This document shows, one piece after another, positions 7,597 to 14,953 of a stretch of DNA of 43,612 nt (position 1 is its first letter; the number at the start of each line of letters is the position of its first letter). This stretch comes from Candidatus Nanopelagicales bacterium (GTDB lineage Bacteria > Actinomycetota > Actinomycetes > S36-B12), in the NCBI GenBank assembly GCA_018609125.1, contig JABAYF010000006.1, forward strand, positions 1-43,612, read 5' to 3'. Under the pieces are notes generated by a model. That model was not told the origin of the DNA and made no database searches. It saw only the letters and a list, made by a program, of their open reading frames with translations. The translations under genes were made by a program, and so were the position numbers.

Positions 7597-8505
7597 TTAC
7601 GCCTTCAGGTACTGAGCCGGGTCGGCAATAAAGGTGTCACGGCAGCCAGGGCAGCAAAACCAGTAAGTCCCGCCGTTGATCTCAGCATGAATGCTGGCAT
7701 CCACCATGGCAACCGTCATTTGACAGATGGGGTCAACCGCGGTTTGTGTCGACGGCGGTGCGTCCAGCGAAAGGGGCGGCGGGGCATTCATTGGGCTCGT
7801 CACAGACCCACTCCGTCGGTCAATGATTTCAGCGAAAACCGATACTGCGATCTCTTCTGGCGTGCGCGCCCCGATATCTAGTCCAGCGGGACTTTTCACA
7901 CGTGAGCGTTCGTCGTCTGACAGGTCTAGTCCTGCCAACACAGCGCGTCCTCGTTTCGGGCTTGCCACGAGAGCAACATAGGGAATCTGGGCCTTCACCG
8001 CGTCGACAAGCGCACGCTCCTCATCCAAGCCATGTGTTGCCACAACAAGTGCGTCGGTCGTGCGCATGTCAGGCAACGACCAAGTAATCAGTTCATAACC
8101 CAGCGCAGTACCTACGCTCACCAAGGCGCGCGCAATCGGTGAGTCTCCGACAACGGCGACCCGCGGGGCCGGCAGCACAGGTTCCATAAAGATCTCCAGC
8201 GTCCCACCCGACAGGCACGGGTTGTGCACGGTTAACTTGCCCTGCTGATTCGCCTCGACGATTGGTGAAATACGCAGAAGCACGCTACAACCCGACTGCA
8301 GGGCGGCAATACCCTGAGACCGAACCGTCGCTTCTGCGCACTGGCCGCCAACAAAACCTTCAATCGTGCCGTCTAGCAGAATGATGGCTTCGTCTCCAGG
8401 CTTTGCAGACGTTGGGCGCTCAGCTAACACAACGCGGGCGTGCACGAACGGAACACCTTGCGCTCGTAAGCGTTCGGCTTGATCATGCACGCTCCGCGTT
8501 GCCAT
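7597..8505 (-). CDS. XdhC/CoxI-family maturation factor fused to a C-terminal YHS domain
   Basis: Residues about 1-85 resemble the XdhC/CoxI N-terminal domain (G-D-E-A-I-I-L-L-D-G-T-I-E-G-F-V-G-G-Q-C). Residues about 105-220 form a Rossmann-like XdhC C-terminal domain (V-A-V-V-G-D-S-P-I-A-R-A-L). Residues about 255-302 are a YHS domain with D-P-I-C-Q-M and F-C-C-P-G-C-R-D-T-F. XdhC-type proteins bind Moco and help load it, often sulfurated, into molybdenum hydroxylases. YHS domains bind heavy metals or copper through Cys residues. The fusion beside a form I coxL suggests a maturation factor that also handles a metal; that last step is inference. ATG 8505 begins 15 bases after the coxL stop. 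CoxF and CoxI are both used as names in this family, so no symbol is given. Confidence 0.9.
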   Translation of the reverse strand: MATRSVHDQAERLRAQGVPFVHARVVLAERPTSAKPGDEAIILLDGTIEGFVGGQCAEATVRSQGIAALQSGCSVLLRISPIVEANQQGKLTVHNPCLSGGTLEIFMEPVLPAPRVAVVGDSPIARALVSVGTALGYELITWSLPDMRTTDALVVATHGLDEERALVDAVKAQIPYVALVASPKRGRAVLAGLDLSDDERSRVKSPAGLDIGARTPEEIAVSVFAEIIDRRSGSVTSPMNAPPPLSLDAPPSTQTAVDPICQMTVAMVDASIHAEINGGTYWFCCPGCRDTFIADPAQYLKA

Positions 8506-8520
8506 TGCGAAAGTATCCGT

Positions 8521-10968
8521 CTACTCAACGGCCATATCGACGCGAACCGGACGTCCCTGAATTGCCCGCCACACATTGGCCGGTGTCAACGGCATATCTG
8601 CGTGGCGGACCCCGAATGGACTGATGGCATCAATCACGGCGTTCACGACAGCCGGCGGAGAACCCACCGTGGCTGACTCGCCAACGCCTTTTGCGCCAAT
8701 GGGGTGATGCGGAGAAGGAGTGACCGTTTCACCTAATTCATAATCGGGGCACTCCATTGACGTGGGCAGCAAATAGTCCATGAATGACCCGCCGAGGCAG
8801 TTGCCGTCCTCGTCAAAAGCGATGAGTTCCATCAGCGCCATGCCAATGCCATCGGCTATCCCACCGTGTACCTGGCCCTCCACCACCATCGGATTAATTC
8901 GTGTGCCGCAATCATCAACCGCGATGAACCGGCGAACCTTCACCTGACCGGTACCGGGGTCGACATCAACCACGCAGACGTAGCAGCCATACGGGTAGGT
9001 GAGGTTTGGCGGATTGTAGACGGTCGTGGCTTCAAGGTGTCCCTCAACACCGTCGGGCAATTCCAACGATCCATGCGAAAGTAGAGCAATTTCTTGAATG
9101 GTTTTCGCGCGCTCTGGATCGCCCTTAACGTGCCACTGACCCAACTGCCATTCCAGGTCGTCTGGGGAACACTCAAGAGCTGCAGCTGCAATCTGGCGTG
9201 CCTTGTCCTTAACCTTGCGGGACACCACGGCCGCCGCTGCGCCCGACACCGGAGTCGATCGCGATCCATAGGTCCCAAGACCAAAGGGTGTCTGGTCTGT
9301 GTCTCCATGCACGACCTCAATGTCCTCAGGCGGAATCCCCAACTCGTGCGCAACGATTTGCGCATACGTTGTTTCATGCGCCTGACCTTGAGACTGCACC
9401 GACAAACGCAACACGGCCTTGCCGGTTGGATGCACACGCAACTCGATGCCGTCAGCCATTCCTAGGCCCAAAATATCCATATCTTTACGCGGTCCAGCAC
9501 CTACGCCCTCGGTAAAGAACGACAGGCCAATACCCATGTATTCCCCTCGGGCACGTTTCTCCGCTTGCTCCCGACGCAACTGGTCATAGTCGGCCATTTC
9601 CAGTGCGAGGCGCATTGTATTTTCATATTGGCCTGAGTCATAGACCCAGCCGGTGGGCGAGGTATACGGGAACTGTTCGGGCCGGAGCAGGTTCTTCAGC
9701 CGAAGTTCTGCCGGATCCATGCCTAATTCCGCTGCGAGGCAATCGACGAGGCGCTCGATCAAATAGACCGCCTCGGTGATCCGGAACGAACAGGCATAGG
9801 CAACGCCACCGGGCGCCTTATTCGTGTACACCGGCGTGACCTTGCAGTGCGCGTTCGGATAGTCGTAGGAACCGGAAAAAATGTGAAAAAAGCCGGCCGG
9901 ATAGTTTGTCGGCTGGGCCACCCCATTGAACGCACCGTGATCGGCGAGGACGTCGACGTCCACCGCCAAGATTTTACCCTCCTTGGTCGCCGCGATCGTG
10001 CCCGTCATGTGGTAATCGCGTGCGAAGGATGTCGAGGTGAGGTTCTCGTTGCGGTCCTCCATCCACTTCACCGGCTTACCGGTAACGATGGATCCCACAA
10101 TCGACAGGACGTAGCCGGGATAAATGCCGACCTTGTTCCCGAAACCGCCGCCGATATCGGGGCTGATCACGCGAATTTTGTGCTCGGGTAGACCCGCCAC
10201 CATCGCGTAAACCGTACGGTGGGCGTGGGGTGCCTGACTGGTGGTGTACAGCGTTAACTGCCCGGTCACCTTGTCCAGGAATGCAACTGAGCCACACGTC
10301 TCCATGGGTGCAGGGTGAACGCGTGGGTACATGACCTCCTGCGTCACAACCACGCAATCAGGGTCGGCCTGAGCTGCAGCGATCGCTTCGGCGGTGCCGA
10401 TGGCATTGCCTGACTCCCAGTCCTTATGGCCATGAACGTCGGTGATGCTGTTGTCTTGCTGACCTTTGTCATCACGGATAATGGGCGCGCCAGGTTCCAT
10501 GGCGCGCTTGGCATCCATCACCGGTTCAAGCGGTTCGTAGTCGACGTCAATGAGTTCTAGAGCATCCTTTGCAATGTAACGATCGGTGGCGATAACAAAT
10601 GCCACCTCCTGACCCTGAAAACGCACCTTGTCGGTGGCCAGGACCGCCTGCGTGTCATAAGAAAGCGTGGGCATCCAGGCAAAGTTGTCGCCCAGCAGAT
10701 CTGGTCGTGGGATGCCCTCGAGGACCTTTCCGGTGATCACGGCGAGAACACCTGGCAACTGCTCGGCTCTCGATGTGTCAATTCCATTTATTCTCGCATG
10801 GGCGAAAGGGCTACGCAAAATTGCTCCATGCACCATGCCGGGGAGGCTTACATCATCGACGTAGTTGCCATGACCGCGCACAAAACGTTGATCCTCAACA
10901 CGCTTCATGTTGCCGAAACCGATGGGGTTTCCAGCAGGGCTCAGGGGAACTTCCTCAACAGCGGTCAT
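8521..10968 (-). CDS. coxL: Aerobic carbon monoxide dehydrogenase large subunit (form I, Mo-Cu)
   Basis: The 815-residue protein is a molybdenum hydroxylase large subunit of the usual CoxL length (about 810). The active-site loop reads A-Y-A-C-S-F-R with Cys393. AYxCSFR defines form I CO dehydrogenase, whose Cys holds the copper of the Mo-S-Cu centre; form II enzymes have AYRGAGR instead. The catalytic Glu region is G-V-G-E-S-A near residue 760. The enzyme oxidises CO with water to CO2 and passes electrons through the CoxS clusters and CoxM FAD to the respiratory chain. The start ATG overlaps the coxS stop (ATGA), which implies translational coupling. Gene order M-S-L is the standard one for form I. 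Confidence 0.97.
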   Translation of the reverse strand: MTAVEEVPLSPAGNPIGFGNMKRVEDQRFVRGHGNYVDDVSLPGMVHGAILRSPFAHARINGIDTSRAEQLPGVLAVITGKVLEGIPRPDLLGDNFAWMPTLSYDTQAVLATDKVRFQGQEVAFVIATDRYIAKDALELIDVDYEPLEPVMDAKRAMEPGAPIIRDDKGQQDNSITDVHGHKDWESGNAIGTAEAIAAAQADPDCVVVTQEVMYPRVHPAPMETCGSVAFLDKVTGQLTLYTTSQAPHAHRTVYAMVAGLPEHKIRVISPDIGGGFGNKVGIYPGYVLSIVGSIVTGKPVKWMEDRNENLTSTSFARDYHMTGTIAATKEGKILAVDVDVLADHGAFNGVAQPTNYPAGFFHIFSGSYDYPNAHCKVTPVYTNKAPGGVAYACSFRITEAVYLIERLVDCLAAELGMDPAELRLKNLLRPEQFPYTSPTGWVYDSGQYENTMRLALEMADYDQLRREQAEKRARGEYMGIGLSFFTEGVGAGPRKDMDILGLGMADGIELRVHPTGKAVLRLSVQSQGQAHETTYAQIVAHELGIPPEDIEVVHGDTDQTPFGLGTYGSRSTPVSGAAAAVVSRKVKDKARQIAAAALECSPDDLEWQLGQWHVKGDPERAKTIQEIALLSHGSLELPDGVEGHLEATTVYNPPNLTYPYGCYVCVVDVDPGTGQVKVRRFIAVDDCGTRINPMVVEGQVHGGIADGIGMALMELIAFDEDGNCLGGSFMDYLLPTSMECPDYELGETVTPSPHHPIGAKGVGESATVGSPPAVVNAVIDAISPFGVRHADMPLTPANVWRAIQGRPVRVDMAVE

Positions 10969-11444
10969 GCGGTTACCTCATTCGTCCGGGGATGCTCTGC
11001 AGCCCAATGGATCGCGTCAACAATGTTCTTGTAACCCGTGCACCGACAGATCTGGCCCGAGATTGCTTCGCGAATCTCATCTTTCGTCGGACTCGGATTC
11101 CGGTCAAGGAACCAACGTGCCGTCATCAGCATCCCCGGAGTGCAAAACCCACACTGCAGACCGTGACACTCGATGAATCCCTGCTGAACAGGATCAAGGC
11201 CATCGGCACCTTCAAGCCCTTCGACGGTTCGCACTTCGTGACCGTCTGCCTGCGCCGCCAAGACCGTGCAACTCTTCACCGCTTCGCCGTCAACCCACAC
11301 AGTGCACGTCCCACAATTGGAGGTATCGCATCCCCAGTGAGTGCCACGCAGACCGGCATCCTCACGAATGAAGTGCACCAGTAGTTTACGTGCTTCAATA
11401 TCGGCGGTGATCGGCTCGCCGTTTATGTTCATCGATACCTGCAT
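10965..11444 (-). CDS. coxS: Carbon monoxide dehydrogenase small subunit, two [2Fe-2S] clusters
   Basis: The 159-residue protein has both iron-sulfur domains of molybdenum hydroxylase small subunits. The plant-ferredoxin-type cluster is held by Cys39, Cys44, Cys47 and Cys59. The second, helical domain has Cys98, Cys101, Cys133 and Cys135 (C-G-F-C and C-R-C). It carries electrons from the CoxL molybdenum site to the FAD of CoxM. ATG 11444 lies one base past the coxM stop. All eight cysteines are present, so the subunit should be functional. Confidence 0.97.
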   Translation of the reverse strand: MQVSMNINGEPITADIEARKLLVHFIREDAGLRGTHWGCDTSNCGTCTVWVDGEAVKSCTVLAAQADGHEVRTVEGLEGADGLDPVQQGFIECHGLQCGFCTPGMLMTARWFLDRNPSPTKDEIREAISGQICRCTGYKNIVDAIHWAAEHPRTNEVTA

Positions 11445-11445
11445 G

Positions 11446-12315
11446 TCATGCTCCCTGGCTTGTAGCAGCGGCGCGGACTAAAGCGCGATACGTGAGTTCA
11501 TTGGCAAGGTGCTTCTTGTAGTCAGCAGGTCCACGCTGATCTGAGGACGGATCAGCAGCGTCGGCGGCTAACTGGGCGGCTGAACGAAGATTGTCCTCCG
11601 TGGGGGCCTTGCCGATCAAGAACGCCTCGGCAGCAGGTGCACAGAAATGCTCAGCGCTGACGGCGGTGAGTCCGATTCCACAGTCGGTGACGAGTCCGTC
11701 AGAAACAACGACATAGACACCGGCCGAACAGACCGGCCAGTCACCGACTCGCCGCTCCACTTTCTCGTAGGCGCTTCCAGCGCCTGGACGAATAGGGAAG
11801 CGAACCTCCGTCATAATCTCAGCCGGTTCAACCTGTGTCTCATACGGTCCCTCGTGGAATTCCCGCAGCGGCACAGTCCGAGTCCCTGATGCCCCCTGGA
11901 TCACCACGGATCCCCTCAGCGCAGACCCAACGGCAGAGAGATCTTCGGATGGATCTGCCTGGCACATAGATCCACCTACCGTGCCGCGGTTGCGCACGAG
12001 GGGATCAGCAATTACCTTTTCGCATTCGCGGAAGATCGCGTAGTGCTCGAACAGCACTGGTGACTCCAACACCTCGCGGTGGGTGACCATGGCGCCGAGC
12101 ACGAGTTCATCGCCATCAACTCGAATGCCGCGTAGTTCATCAAGTTCATTGATGTCGATAAGCATCTCTGGACGGGCGATGCGCAACTTCATCATGGGCA
12201 GCAGACTGTGACCGCCGGCCAGAATTCGAGACTCCTCGCCATGTTCTTCGAGCAAACTAATGGCATGTGAAACCGAAGTTGCCCGCACATAGTCCGTGGG
12301 AGCTGGTGTTTGCAT
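11446..12315 (-). CDS. coxM: Carbon monoxide dehydrogenase medium subunit (FAD)
   Basis: The 289-residue flavoprotein subunit matches the usual CoxM length. The FAD-contact motifs A-G-G-H-S-L-L-P-M-M-K-L-R (about 32-44) and T-V-G-G-S-M-C-Q-A-D-P-S-E-D (about 110-123) are the ones typical of CoxM. It takes electrons from CoxS and delivers them to a quinone or another membrane acceptor. The frame is open up to 12369, but ATG 12315 is chosen: a purine-rich AGAAGGG precedes it, the protein then begins at the normal family N-terminus, and the longer form would overlap the end of coxG. Confidence 0.96.
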   Translation of the reverse strand: MQTPAPTDYVRATSVSHAISLLEEHGEESRILAGGHSLLPMMKLRIARPEMLIDINELDELRGIRVDGDELVLGAMVTHREVLESPVLFEHYAIFRECEKVIADPLVRNRGTVGGSMCQADPSEDLSAVGSALRGSVVIQGASGTRTVPLREFHEGPYETQVEPAEIMTEVRFPIRPGAGSAYEKVERRVGDWPVCSAGVYVVVSDGLVTDCGIGLTAVSAEHFCAPAAEAFLIGKAPTEDNLRSAAQLAADAADPSSDQRGPADYKKHLANELTYRALVRAAATSQGA

Positions 12316-12344
12316 TCTTTTTCCCTTCTTCTGAAGTGTTCTAC

Positions 12345-13010
12345 CTAACGTCGACGACGGGCGACCCACCAGATGACGACGCCCACGAACGCAACGCCGA
12401 CCAGCACGGGAATCACTCTTTTCAGCACTGGAACCAAAGCCGCGTTGCCCAGATCTAGCGCGTCGTTATTCAATTGCGGAGCCGGACTGGCCGGGTTGGG
12501 AGCAGCCACCGGTTGACCCGCTGCCGGTGCTGCATCGGCTGGTTCTTCAACTGAGGGTGACTGACGAGCCACGATGACTTTCTCCAGGTTGTCAGCGAAC
12601 TGGCCGATAAGTCGCTTGGACACATCAGCCATCACTCCTCGGCCAAACTGCGCGGCCTTACCGGTCACCGTCAAGTCCGTGATGATCGTTGCACGAGTGG
12701 TGGTAGGGCTCTCTTCGGTGAGTGTGGCGGTTACCTTCGCCCCAGCGGTGCCCGCCCCCTTGGTTTCCTTGCCCGTGGCATCAATCTTGGCGGTATGAGT
12801 GGAGTCGTCGATCAAAACAAAAGAGCCTTCACCAGCGAAGTTCATGGTGACCGGACCAAGCTTCACCTTCACGGTCGCGGCAAAGTTATCGCCATCGAAT
12901 GAGGTCAACGTTGCCCCTGGCATGCACGGAGCGATGGCTTCCACGTCAAGAAGTGTTTTCCAGGCCGTGTCCATATCGGCGGGGACGACAAAGGTATTTT
13001 CTAGTTCCAC
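12345..13010 (-). CDS. coxG: CoxG: SRPBCC-domain, membrane-anchored CODH partner
   Basis: The 221-residue protein has an N-terminal SRPBCC/START-like lipid-binding domain (about 1-150), a Pro/Ala-rich linker (about 155-190), and a C-terminal transmembrane helix followed by a run of Arg. This is the CoxG layout. CoxG anchors or couples CO dehydrogenase to the membrane, and recent work links it to menaquinone delivery to the enzyme. It is the first gene of the coxGMSL run. GTG 13010 is preceded by GGAGG at 13015-13019, the strongest SD sequence in the cox block, and a -10-like CATACT sits at 13029-13034. Both suggest an operon promoter here. Confidence 0.93.
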   Translation of the reverse strand: MELENTFVVPADMDTAWKTLLDVEAIAPCMPGATLTSFDGDNFAATVKVKLGPVTMNFAGEGSFVLIDDSTHTAKIDATGKETKGAGTAGAKVTATLTEESPTTTRATIITDLTVTGKAAQFGRGVMADVSKRLIGQFADNLEKVIVARQSPSVEEPADAAPAAGQPVAAPNPASPAPQLNNDALDLGNAALVPVLKRVIPVLVGVAFVGVVIWWVARRRR

Positions 13011-13028
13011 AAATCCTCCGCGAAAAGC

Positions 13029-13034
13029 AGTATG
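13029..13034 (-). promoter_or_regulatory. Candidate -10 box of the coxGMSL operon
   Basis: On the minus strand CATACT, the same hexamer used in the dnaK promoter of this window, lies 18 bases before the coxG GTG. The predicted short leader contains GGAGG (13015-13019). No convincing -35 is present at 17 bases, which fits a promoter that depends on an activator. Confidence 0.4.
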
Positions 13035-13086
13035 GGGTTAGGTGCTGCAGCAATGAAAAAATACATTAAACAATTCTTGCTAACCC
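13035..13086. promoter_or_regulatory. Candidate operator region upstream of coxG
   Basis: A perfect 7-bp inverted repeat, GGGTTAG (13035-13041) and CTAACCC (13080-13086), brackets an AT-rich stretch. Inside it, TGCTGCAGCA at 13043-13052 is a perfect 10-bp palindrome. The block lies immediately upstream of the candidate coxG -10 box. It may be a binding site for a regulator of CO oxidation. No regulator is identified. Confidence 0.35.
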
Positions 13087-13184
13087 TACATGCGCTGACG
13101 ATACGTCGGGAGAGCATTAGCGAAACTGACCAATCCCACTTCTCCGCAGTCTTACCGGGGCTTTCTCAAGGGCGTTGAGGGGTC

Positions 13185-13424
13185 TCAGCCACCGGCAAAG
13201 GGGGGCAGCACATCTAGCCGGGCCCCATCGTCCACGCTCTGCTCTGGATCTAACGAGGCGATGCCATCGATCAGGAAGGAACACTGGGGGCGCACCGTGG
13301 CGAAACCGGGATTTTCCGCCTCAACGCGATTGAGCACGTCGTTGAGAGTTCCTGGTGGCACCTGGAGAACCGAAGCTCCCACGGCGGCTCGGGCGGCTGC
13401 GAAGAAGTGCACCTCGGCGGACAT
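13185..13424 (-). CDS. moaD: MoaD-like molybdopterin synthase sulfur-carrier subunit
   Basis: The 79-residue ubiquitin-like protein ends in Gly-Gly, the site that becomes a thiocarboxylate and donates sulfur to make molybdopterin. The ending P-P-F-A-G-G is characteristic of MoaD. ATG 13424 is one base past the moaA stop; a TTG at 13436 would overlap moaA and is less likely. With moaE and moaA it forms a compact moaEAD operon upstream of the cox genes. The molybdopterin synthase complex would be this protein plus MoaE. Confidence 0.92.
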   Translation of the reverse strand: MSAEVHFFAAARAAVGASVLQVPPGTLNDVLNRVEAENPGFATVRPQCSFLIDGIASLDPEQSVDDGARLDVLPPFAGG

Positions 13425-13425
13425 T

Positions 13426-14472
13426 TCAGCCGCCAATCGCGCTCATGGGTCGATCCGGCTGAATAAATGAAGGGTCGTTGATGCCGTGGCCGGGCAATTT
13501 AGCCATTGTTGACTGCGCGAACAGCCCGGCGATGCGTTCCCTGCGGTCTGCCTCAGACATGGTCGCATCGCGCAGTGTAGCGCGGATGTCCGTTTCATCC
13601 CGGGCAAAAAGGCAGTTCCTGAGTTGGCCATCGGCGGTGAGTCGAAGACGGTCACACGCGGAGCAAAACGGTTTACTCACACTGGCAATGATGCCCACGG
13701 TGCCGGGGCCCTCATCAACCACGAACTCCTCTGCCGGGGCAGATCCGCGTCCGGGCTTCGGGGTCAAGGTGAACTCAGATTCGAGAAGTTCATGGATCTC
13801 TTCGGCCGTCACCATCTGTTCGCGATCCCAGGAACCTTGGGCGTCCAGCGGCATCTGCTCGATGAACCGAAGATGCCAGCCATTGTCGAGGGAGTGACGC
13901 AGCATGGCGATTGCTTCATCGTCATTGATGCCCCGCATCAGCACCGTGTTCACCTTGACCGGATTGAGGCCAGCGGCCAGGGCAGCATCGATTCCGGCGA
14001 TCACATCGGTAAAGCGATTTCGAAATGTCAACTTGGTGAATCGATCGGCGTCGAGGGTGTCCAGACTGATGTTGACTCGCTCCAGCCCCGCGTCGGCAAG
14101 GGGTTGGGCCATGCTCGCCAGTCGCAGCGCATTGGTGGTCAAGGTGATGCGAGGCGGTTGCGGGAGTGCGTTGATGCGCGCGACGATGTCCACGATGTCG
14201 GGACGAACCAGCGGCTCACCGCCGGTGAGTCGAATACTTTCGATCCCCTGCGAGATAGCCACCTCAATCACCGTCATGAGTTCATCGATGCTGAGCAGGT
14301 GATCACCGGGCATCCAATCGGCGAAATCAGGCGGCATGCAATATGTGCACCGCAGGTTGCACCTATCGGTCACCGACACACGCAGATCACGGTGGACGCG
14401 TCCGTAGCTGTCCACGAGCGATCCGGTGGCCTCGCCAAGAGCCGGGGTGGGCATACCTAGGTCGGTACTCAT
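13426..14472 (-). CDS. moaA: GTP 3',8-cyclase MoaA (radical SAM, Moco step 1)
   Basis: The 348-residue protein has the radical-SAM cluster motif with Cys38, Cys42 and Cys45 (C-N-L-R-C-T-Y-C) and the C-terminal second-cluster region C-S-A-C-D-R followed by a third Cys in R-N-C-L-F. It ends in Gly-Gly, which is required for activity in MoaA. It converts GTP to the cyclised precursor used by MoaC, which is not in this window. ATG 14472 overlaps the moaE stop as ATGA and is preferred over GTG 14487. Length and motifs are complete. Confidence 0.95.
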   Translation of the reverse strand: MSTDLGMPTPALGEATGSLVDSYGRVHRDLRVSVTDRCNLRCTYCMPPDFADWMPGDHLLSIDELMTVIEVAISQGIESIRLTGGEPLVRPDIVDIVARINALPQPPRITLTTNALRLASMAQPLADAGLERVNISLDTLDADRFTKLTFRNRFTDVIAGIDAALAAGLNPVKVNTVLMRGINDDEAIAMLRHSLDNGWHLRFIEQMPLDAQGSWDREQMVTAEEIHELLESEFTLTPKPGRGSAPAEEFVVDEGPGTVGIIASVSKPFCSACDRLRLTADGQLRNCLFARDETDIRATLRDATMSEADRRERIAGLFAQSTMAKLPGHGINDPSFIQPDRPMSAIGG

Positions 14473-14903
14473 GCGCAGTTCACCCATTCTTCAGCTCCAT
14501 CGGTAAAGATTTGATGCTTCCACACCGGAAGTCTCTCTTTCACGGTGTTCACCAATTCTTCGCAGGCGGCAAACGCTTCACCCCGGTGGACGGTGGCCAC
14601 GACCGCGACCAAGGCAGCCTCACCCATCGGGATTGGACCGATGCGGTGAGAAACGGCCAACCTGACCACATCGAATCGCGCTTCAATTTCGTCAGCAATC
14701 TCAGTAAGCACCGCTTGAGCAGAGGGGTGACCTTCATAGGAAAGGGTGCGCACGGATCGTCCGTGGTCATGATCACGGACATTGCCACTGAATGACACGA
14801 TGGCTCCGGCCCTAGCGTCGACCACGAGGGCTTCCAAGAAAGTCGTTTCGATGACGCGCTCTGTTACCTCAGCCAACCGGATTACGCCCCTGTCGTCATT
14901 CAT
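14469..14903 (-). CDS. moaE: Molybdopterin synthase catalytic subunit MoaE
   Basis: The 144-residue protein has MoaE hallmarks: G-A-I-V-S-F-S-G-N-V-R near the N-terminus, the L-S-Y-E-G-H segment, H-R-I-G-P-I-P-M-G-E in the centre, and the C-terminal region W-K-H-Q-I-F-T-D-G. It transfers sulfur from MoaD to precursor Z. The frame is open to ATG 14939, but ATG 14903 fits the usual N-terminus and has AATAAT exactly six bases upstream. That suggests a leaderless transcript beginning the moaEAD operon. Confidence 0.93.
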   Translation of the reverse strand: MNDDRGVIRLAEVTERVIETTFLEALVVDARAGAIVSFSGNVRDHDHGRSVRTLSYEGHPSAQAVLTEIADEIEARFDVVRLAVSHRIGPIPMGEAALVAVVATVHRGEAFAACEELVNTVKERLPVWKHQIFTDGAEEWVNCA

Positions 14904-14909
14904 GTCGTC

Positions 14910-14915
14910 ATTATT
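14910..14915 (-). promoter_or_regulatory. moaE: Candidate leaderless -10 box of moaEAD
   Basis: AATAAT (minus strand) ends exactly six bases before ATG 14903 and matches TATAAT at five of six positions. This places transcription start at the A of the start codon. Confidence 0.45.
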
Positions 14916-14953
14916 GACACAAATTCCCTCACCTAACATCGCTCTGGCAACAA

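Noticed and set aside
13624..14460. Long plus-strand frame (278 codons) inside moaA
   Set aside because: It is antisense to a complete moaA with all catalytic cysteines and shows no domain of its own.
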